From Notamacropus eugenii (taxonomy: Eukaryota > Chordata > Mammalia > Diprotodontia > Macropodidae), in NCBI RefSeq assembly GCF_028372415.1, contig NC_092877.1, positions 389,372,342 through 389,436,341 on the forward strand: DNA of 64,000 bases, written 5' to 3'. This document shows positions 57,840 to 64,000 of the stretch, in pieces. Position numbers and translations under genes: made by a program. The first letter of the stretch is position 1; each line of letters begins with the position of its first letter. The notes beneath the pieces are model-generated. The model worked only from the letters and a program-made list of their open reading frames with translations, did not search any database and was not told where the DNA came from.

Positions 57840-58060
57840 TGTTCTGCATATGCTGAATTTGAGATGCCTATGGGCATCTTAATGGAGATATCTAGCAGGT
57901 AGTTGGCAAGGTGGAACTAGAGTTCAGCAGAAATATTAGGGCTGGCTTGGGGAGTCATCTGTATACTGATAATGAAACCTATGGGAGCAGAACAGAATAT
58001 TGAAAGAAATCAAATGCAGAGAAAAGGGTACAGAATTCAGCCTCAAAGGACAACCACACT
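57840..58060 (-). repeat. L2/CR1-like relic
   Basis: 'tttgagatgcctatgggcatc', 'tagagttcagcagaaatattagggctgg' and 'gggagtcatctgtatactgataatgaa' follow the reverse of an old LINE RT region. Assignment is tentative. Confidence 0.4.
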
Positions 58061-58859
58061 CAAGAGGGGGAAGATGAATGATGATCGACCCAAGGATACA
58101 AACACAAAGGAAACCAAGAAACAGCAGGGACATGGAAGCCAAGGGAGAAAATTTCTAGGAAGACTGTTCATCAATATTGCCAAAAACTGGAAAAAGGGGG
58201 ATTGGAACTGAAAAATTACTAGTGGATATAGTAGTTAAGAGATTGTTGGTATTTACATAGTTGCATCTAGCAATCCTACTACTCTACTAAATAATTCAAA
58301 AGAAGTCAAACACAGAAAGATTCTACATATCCTAAAATGTCTATAGCAGTACTCTTGTGATAATAAAAACTGAAAACAAAGTGATATCCATCAAGTTGTG
58401 AACCGTTAAACCATGATGGAAGACTTATATGAACTAATATTCAAAGCAACCAGAACCAGAAAAACAATAAATACGACACTGTAATGTAAATTAAAATACC
58501 ACAGAAAGATGGCTGGACTCCAATTAAATGCACAGACCAATACTGATCCCAGGATATAAGAACCCCATCTCTTCTCCAAGAAAGGGTAAGGTAGCTATAT
58601 ATGTCAAATGTGACAAGCACAGATGCGATAACTGTACTGCTAAAGTTTTGCTTATTTTTCTTTATTATAAGAAAAAATTCTATGAGAAGAAAGATATCAG
58701 AAAATGAATATGATTAAAAAAACATAACAGCATTGATAACACTTAAAAAGGGATGCTCGTAACCCCGAGAAAGTGTAGTATTAAAAAGAAACAATTGATA
58801 AAAGTTTAAAGGAATAACAGAGTCAAGAGAAGGCTTTTCTTTCTTTTTTAAAGTGTAGA

Positions 58860-59340
58860 TCTAAATAGACATGTTTGTAGGCACCAGTAACTGTAGTTGT
58901 GGAAGAGGGACACGACAGGGTAAGCTCCTGGAAGGGACCGTGCAATGTTGATAGAATAGGAAGAGCTTCCCCATCCATTAATAGCCCTGTGGTCACATAT
59001 GGCCTGGGTTACACGGAGCTCACACTGGGAGGAGCTTGCCCAAGTTGAAGAGAGGGAGAAAGCAGGAGCAGAGAGAGAGCAAAGCAGAGCAGGGAGAGAG
59101 AAGCAAGCTGTGAGTGGGAGGAGGAAGGAATCTGTTCAGGGACAGAAAGAAGGTTTAAGATAAGACGTCAGCACTCCCTGGATTCCTGATAAGTACCCTA
59201 TTAAATCTTGCCTCCATTCTAATCATGTCTTAAATAAATATTTTGATTTTGCCTTCGAGGAAGAGAGTTATTTGTATTTTGTGAATTTACCCTGGAAATA
59301 TGCATGCATATTCACAGCAGCTGCTATGGGTATCACATTG
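58860..59340 (+). repeat. LTR-like sequence (candidate solo LTR)
   Basis: A purine-rich middle (GAGAGAGCAAAGCAGAGCAG) is followed by 'cctattaaatcttgcctcca', 'taaataaatattttgattttgcctt' and 'agagttatttgtattttgtg', which looks like the R-U5 end of a gammaretrovirus-type LTR. There is no internal region. Ends and target duplication are not defined. Confidence 0.4.
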
Positions 59341-61476
59341 GCTTTACAGATAGCATCAAAACCCAAGTATAAGGATTGAACTTGGCAATGAGAAGAATTA
59401 CCTTCTCCCCTGAGATAGGAACAGAAGAGGAAAGGACGGCAGATGATACTGTTGGGACTTGAGCTGTATAAGAGACAAGGGAGCTCACATCATTTTTCCA
59501 TCAGTTTCCCTTCTAGGTTTGACTCTAGGAACATTATACTAGAATAAACTCATGACCTGAAATCTCACTACCAAGGAGATTAACTCAGGTTTCCATACTC
59601 AACACCTCTTCAACACCCTCACTTACCTCTTGCCTTTGACTGAAAGGATGGAAGGCAGTGTAAAGCCTCCCTTTAAGGAGCCTCAGAACTTTCTAACTAA
59701 TTTCATTTTCCATTTGCTCTGCTAGCTTTCACTTCAGGAACCTCATCCCTCCCACCCATTTTATTGAGCCCCTCCCCATTTGTCAGCTTCCTCTTGGGTA
59801 CTGTCTTTCTTCATTAGATTATAAGATAAGCTTATGGAAGGAAAAGACTGTTTCTTTTTGTTATTTGTATCTCTAGAATTTAGCATGGTGGCTAGCATGT
59901 AGCATGGGAGTAAAGGAAAAGAAGGCAAGATGACCAGGGTGGAGGACTGGCAGTGCTAGAATGGCAGCAGGACAACACAAAGCATTCAAATGTGAGAGAC
60001 AATGTACAACTGAACCAGTGAACCAGTGTAGGCTTGAAGGCTGGGATTCATCTGAACTAGACTTAACATATTAAAAATTGTATATAGAGTTAAATTTTAT
60101 GTGTATAAAGAACAAGTTACTTTCTTATACTCTATTCCAAATGGAGTAATTTTTGGGGGGAACATTCTTTTAATCACCATTACAAATACCTTTGCTTAGA
60201 GACATAAGAAATACATCTGGAATCACTAAGAAATAACTTCTATTCTAATCTCTGCTACAAATCTCCTAAATGATTTTAAGTTAGTTATTCTTCTGAGGCC
60301 TCAACAGCTCTCCTACAAAAAAGTTTAGGAGTAAATCTACTATCTCTAAAATTTATGAAATCCTATGTATTAAGTTGTACAAAACTTCACTACATAGAAT
60401 TAGACAAAAGCAATCCAGTATCTCACCCCCAAAAGAATGATAGATGAATTAATAAACTGTAAAAATATTTTAGATTGTACTCAAGGATCAACTTTAGACT
60501 TAAAAGTACTAAAAAATGAAATGGCATATATGTATGTAGTACAGAAAATAAACTCATTTATCTGCACATTAATTATTCATGGAAAAATCTAATGCAAAGT
60601 GGGTTCAGTATGATTGTGGGCCAATTTTACTAAGTACTGATAAAATTTCAGTGGCTATAAACTAATTTAAATGTGGTATTTAGTTGTATAACTTTATGAC
60701 ATTTGGGAGCCCTTAACAGAAAGTACAACTACCATTCAAGGAATTGTTTTGGGACAGAAAGTCAGATTGGCAGAATAGGTATGAATAAAACATAGAAGTT
60801 AGGTTTACTTAGCTTTACACAAGAAAAGCTGTATACATCTAATCACATTTCTCCATTATTTACACAATAATAATTCAAGGCAAGAATTAAATGGATGTGA
60901 AATGTCACATGTGCACTCAGATATTGGTTAGTTTTCCTTACCTTTTATAACATTTGTCACAGTAAGGACTGGCAAGGGAAAGTGAATACTAAGAAATAAT
61001 TTTTATATAACTACAAAAGGCATGATTAAGAATTTTAAAACATTAATGTGTTAAATTTAGCGTTAAAGTGCTCATTAGAATTTGATGTATTTAATAAGGG
61101 GAAAGTAAGCTACCACCTCTTCCCATTCCCATTCCAGGATACAATGAATGCTGCATTTCTGGTCCTCCAGCTAATTATTGGTTCTACATGGCTGCCTGAC
61201 TTTCCTGCTCCAATTATTTCATGTAGCATCATAAAAGACAAAAAAATTTGACCAGGATTTGCCTAGCCAATGTGAGAATGCTGGATAGTACAAAATTACA
61301 TTTAAAAAAAGGTAAAATGGATGACTAAACTCTCAGCACAAAAAAGTTAAATAAACTGCATACAATTTCCATGACACAAGTAGAATATGGTCATCTATCC
61401 AATATTTCAAAACATCAATGAATCTATTACAATATATCATTTGTCTTGAATTTATATATTCATTATTGTTGCTTAC
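59341..61476. other. ARL13 intron 3, no feature seen
   Basis: Mostly single-copy-looking AT-rich intron, with a weak L2-like tail at 59815-59900. No exon with compatible splice signals was found. Confidence 0.5.
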
Positions 61477-61726
61477 ACCAATATAGGCTTTCCTGATATC
61501 CTGGGATGGTTCAGAACATCAGCTATTGTCTCTCTAGCTTCTTCCATCCTCTTTTCATCACTGGAATCCACCACAAATATTACCCCATGTGATTCAGCGT
61601 AGTAGTTTTTCCATATTCCTCGAATTTTCTGTCCACCTCCTAAGTCGAAAATTGTAACTTCAAACTTTCCCTGTCTAAAATCAATTCTAGAAAAGCCAAC
61701 AGTTGGAGTGATATCTTCTGGGCCCT
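61477..61726 (-). CDS. ARL13B: ARL13 exon 3 (switch I, G3, core G domain)
   Basis: Acceptor 'CTTTAAAACAG', donor 'GT|GTAAGC'. There are 2 + 246 + 2 bases: 82 codons running from '[11 protein letters not shown]' (switch I with the effector-loop Thr) through '[12 protein letters not shown]' (G3) to 'NYYAES', '[17 protein letters not shown]' and '[10 protein letters not shown]'. Like human ARL13B it has Gly in place of the catalytic Gln after DLGG, the reason ARL13B hydrolyses GTP poorly. Most residues match human ARL13B; differences cluster on helix alpha-3 ('RETIADVLN'). The frame is clean and this is the best-supported exon in the window. Confidence 0.95.
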
Positions 61727-61864
61727 CTGTTTTAAAGGAGAAGGAAAATAAAGCAATGCATTCTTTAGGCTTGCATTTGCTAATGAATATTTTAATTTTA
61801 TGTTAAATTATTAAACCACAACTAAAATCTGACAGCATTCTATTAAAGTACAGCTATACTAAAT

Positions 61865-62010
61865 TGAAATATTTATTTAAAGAAATATTCACTGACTGAC
61901 TTATTTTAAAAAGACTTTGTCAGGAGGGCACTACAGAAAACACAAAGGACAGGAAGGCCCTACCCTCAGAGAGCTTACAGTCTAATTGAGAAGAGATTAG
62001 CCACTAAAAA
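61865..62010 (-). repeat. L2-like 3' end relic
   Basis: 'actgactgacttattttaaaaagactttgtcagg' and 'aggccctaccctcagagagcttacagtctaattg' follow the reverse of the L2 tail. Confidence 0.5.
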
Positions 62011-62129
62011 GTTAAACAACATGAGCAATGACTCACAAACACTTCAAACATACAAATGCTATACTTCCTCCCTAATAAGATCTCACACTTCTTCAGTGTG
62101 TTTTTAATTTGTGTGTAAAGGACTGCAAA

Positions 62130-62365
62130 CAGGCAGCTAGGGGGCACAGTAAGAAAGAATGCCAGTCTAGTCAGGAAGACCTGAGTTCAAATTCAATGGT
62201 GACCCTGGGCAAGTCACTTAATCCTGTTGGCCTCTTGATTCCCCATCTGCAAAATGAGCTGGAGAAAGAAATGGCAAACCACTCCAGCATCTTTGCCAAG
62301 AAAACTCCAAGTAGGGTCATAATTCAGTCAGACATGACTGAAATGACTCAACGACTAAGGATTGC
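62130..62365 (+). repeat. Marsupial tRNA-headed SINE (second type)
   Basis: The head is 'aggcagctagggggcacagt', the middle 'gtgaccctgggcaagtcact', and the tail 'aaaatgagctggagaaagaaatggcaaacc ... actccagcatctttgccaag ... tcagacatgactgaaatgac'. The head matches the other SINEs but the tail differs from 31380-31695. Confidence 0.85.
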
Positions 62366-62369
62366 AAAG

Positions 62370-62520
62370 TGCTTCTATGTTTATTAGCTCACATGAGCCT
62401 TACAATATCCCAGTGAGGTGGATGCTATTATCATCACAGGTGGTAAAATTGAGGTGGGATTTTAACCCAAGCCTTCCTAACAGGGTCTGATACAGCTTAT
62501 CTGCCGAGCCAGACTACCTG
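62370..62520 (-). repeat. MIR-like SINE relic
   Basis: 'cttacaatatcccagtgaggtggatgctattatcatc' and 'taaaattgaggtggg' are a reverse MIR core, directly next to the preceding SINE. Confidence 0.6.
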
Positions 62521-62579
62521 TTCCTCACCATAAGAAAAAATCTCCATAAGGGAAAAAAATAGAACTTTTAAAGAAGAGA

Positions 62580-62875
62580 TGCATTCAGAAATAAAGCCCG
62601 TTACAATCTCCTTCCTCATCTACCTCCAGGCTTCTATTTGCAAGTCATAGCCAAAGACCTGCCTTCCAGGAGTGGTCTTTCCTGATGTACTGTTTCCAGT
62701 CAGGCCAGAACAATTCTGTCTTGTTTGCATAGTTGTTTTCACGCTGACTCCTGCATTAAACTGGAGAAAAGGAACTGTCTTTTGCCTTTCTTTGTATCCC
62801 TTGCACTTAGCACAATGCCTGGCACATATCAGGTGCTTAATCAATGCTTATTCATTGACTCACTGAAGAGAAAGT
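62580..62875 (+). repeat. L2 3' fragment
   Basis: 'tctccttcctcatctacctcc' and the tail 'cacttagcacaatgcctggcacatatcaggtgcttaatcaatgc' are in sense. Confidence 0.65.
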
Positions 62876-63035
62876 CTCAGGTGGTACTGTTGCAGTTGCT
62901 GTTTTAAGTAGAAATGTTCTGAAGAATATCTTCACTGAAATTACCTGAATTTTTCTACCTCCTTCTGTTACAGAAATTTTACCAATTATGTCATTTATTT
63001 GGTATTAATAAGGATAAACTTAAAAATACAATTAC

Positions 63036-63104
63036 CTCTGGTAGGATTGAAAGGCTTCTTGGGCTTAAATTTATCTACTGCTTCAAAGTTTGAAAAGTGT
63101 TTTC
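63036..63104 (-). CDS. Possible extra small exon upstream of ARL13 exon 3
   Basis: A 69-base segment is open in one frame and sits between 'GCCTCAGTTAG' and a donor-like 'GAG|GTAATT'. It gives a Lys/Phe/Pro-rich peptide ('KHFSNFEAVDKFKPKKPF...'). Its phase (two bases in, one base out) fits between human-type exons 2 and 3. I do not recognise the peptide, and an insertion there would disturb the G domain, so it could be a cassette exon, an exon of another transcript or chance. Confidence 0.15.
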
Positions 63105-63459
63105 CTAACTGAGGCTGAGAGATAAATTACCTCTTATCACGCAAATAACAGTTTAAATCTGGACTAAAAACAGGCCTCCAAACCCCAAACTTTTTTACTA
63201 CAAATCAACCTCACCATTACATACAAATTTATTAAATTAGATTGCTTATTTTTCAATCCTTAACTACATAAAGTAATGGGAAGCATGATTAGTAAAGGTG
63301 GCGACCTAGAGGTCAGAGGCCCAGTTGGGAGGCCTAGGGCAGCAGAACATGCTGTACCTAATTAAGTCACAAAGTAGTGGGTCACCAAAGTCAAACTTAA
63401 AAAGAAAAAGGTTGCCTGACGTCAGGAAAGGGGAGGAAAAAAAGTTTTCTTTACAGAAT

Positions 63460-63645
63460 CAAAATTTTAGAGCTAGAAGTGTTCTTAGAGATCATTTGGT
63501 CCAATCCCCTCATTTTACAATTGGGAGTGAAGGCCCAACATAGGAAAGTGGCTTATCCAAAGCTATACGAGTCAATGGTTAAAAATCAAATTTCCTGAAT
63601 CTAAGTTCGGTGTTCTTTCTTCCATGCCAGTGATTTCCAAAATAA
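63460..63645 (-). repeat. MIR-like dispersed repeat
   Basis: 'agagctagaagtgttcttagagatcatttggtccaatccc' followed by 'ttttacaattgggagtgaaggccca' and an 'aaagctatacgagtcaatgg' segment is a common therian SINE/MIR-type layout in reverse. Confidence 0.5.
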
Positions 63646-64000
63646 GTTATACTGTAGACAAGTAAAATACTAAAATTTTTATGACAATTCGGCAAATGTT
63701 ATTAACACCTCTGTGCAAGACACTATACTAGACAAGTGATCACTCTGTCTTCCATTCTTATCAGCAGGGTCCATTTGTTGGGGGAAGGATATAACCTTGG
63801 GTAAGAGCAATATCACACAGGGAAAGACAAGAGCAGTCAGTTTATCCCAGGCCCCCCTCCAAAAAAAGCTAAGGGGCAGGATAAGTCAATGGTTAGTGAA
63901 TAAACTATCTTATACAGCTTCCTCCTCTTTCCCCCCAACATGGACTGCATGACCCTGTGCTCTGAGAATGGAAGATGGAACTCTAAGCATTCATACGTGT

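Larger units (their letters stand above)
32400..61726 (-). other. ARL13B: ARL13-family gene locus, exons 3-9 (human numbering)
   Basis: Seven exons in order on the minus strand match human ARL13B from the switch I region to near the C-terminus. All junctions are GT-AG with compatible phases (exon 3/4 phase 2, 4/5 phase 0, 5/6 phase 2, 6/7 phase 0, 7/8 phase 1, 8/9 phase 1). ARL13B is a membrane-associated atypical small GTPase of the primary cilium that acts as exchange factor for ARL3. The G domain here is clearly but not extremely similar to human ARL13B (roughly three quarters identical by eye). The intronless STX19 gene, which lies within human ARL13B, is not seen in these introns. Either point could mean the paralogue ARL13A or a lineage duplicate. 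Exon 8 is damaged. Exons 1, 2 and the last coding exon were not found in the window. Confidence 0.85.

Noticed and set aside
1-64000. CRISPR arrays, rRNA or canonical tRNA/snRNA genes
   Set aside because: No spaced direct repeats, rRNA blocks or intact tRNA/U-snRNA sequences; tRNA-like heads belong to SINEs.

Overview
This window looks like a piece of marsupial nuclear genome, most like a didelphid or other metatherian. The evidence is indirect. The L1 copies carry the metatherian ORF1 and 3' end types. Two elements have the 'half-L1' (HAL1) layout. tRNA-headed SINEs beginning GGCAGCTAGGTGGCRC are scattered throughout, together with abundant MIR and L2 relics. The DNA is AT-rich and almost entirely intronic, intergenic or repeat-derived; no bacterial-style genes are present.

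The only multi-exon host gene I can recognise is an ARL13-family ciliary small GTPase (ARL13B, or possibly its paralogue ARL13A) on the minus strand. Seven exons can be placed with matching splice phases: exon 3 (61477-61726), exon 4 (54093-54198), exon 5 (52547-52749), exon 6 (45897-46032), exon 7 (43756-43969), exon 8 (33150-33255) and exon 9 (32400-32468). Exon numbers follow human ARL13B. Exons 1-2 lie beyond the right edge and I could not find the last coding exon. Exon 8 keeps the RVxP ciliary-targeting motif but has a net one-base frame change and a stop 15 bases after it, so the proline-rich tail in exon 9 would not be translated unless exon 8 is skipped. Because exon 8 is flanked by phase-1 junctions, skipping it would restore the frame.

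The left third (8087-15710) holds a betaretrovirus-like endogenous provirus on the minus strand. It has two 404-bp LTRs, a 6-bp target duplication, a tRNA-Lys primer site, a polypurine tract, a gag fragment, the end of pol (integrase) and a broken env. Protease, reverse transcriptase and most of gag are missing; about 3.3 kb of AT-rich sequence with no retroviral coding signal sits in their place.

Retrotransposed material dominates the rest. There is a HAL1 with an intact 362-codon ORF1 (18091-20857, minus), a second broken HAL1 (48600-51378, plus), an HMGN1 processed retrocopy with a complete 102-codon reading frame (24305-25651, minus), and a nest of L1 fragments (35290-42535). In that nest, two oppositely oriented halves of an ORF2 meet at a short telomeric-repeat block. 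Two pairs of inverted dispersed repeats (29.4/30.6 kb and 51.6/54.4 kb), microsatellites, MIR, L2 and SINE copies fill most remaining space. Repeat-family names are pattern recognition from the sequence, not database matches.
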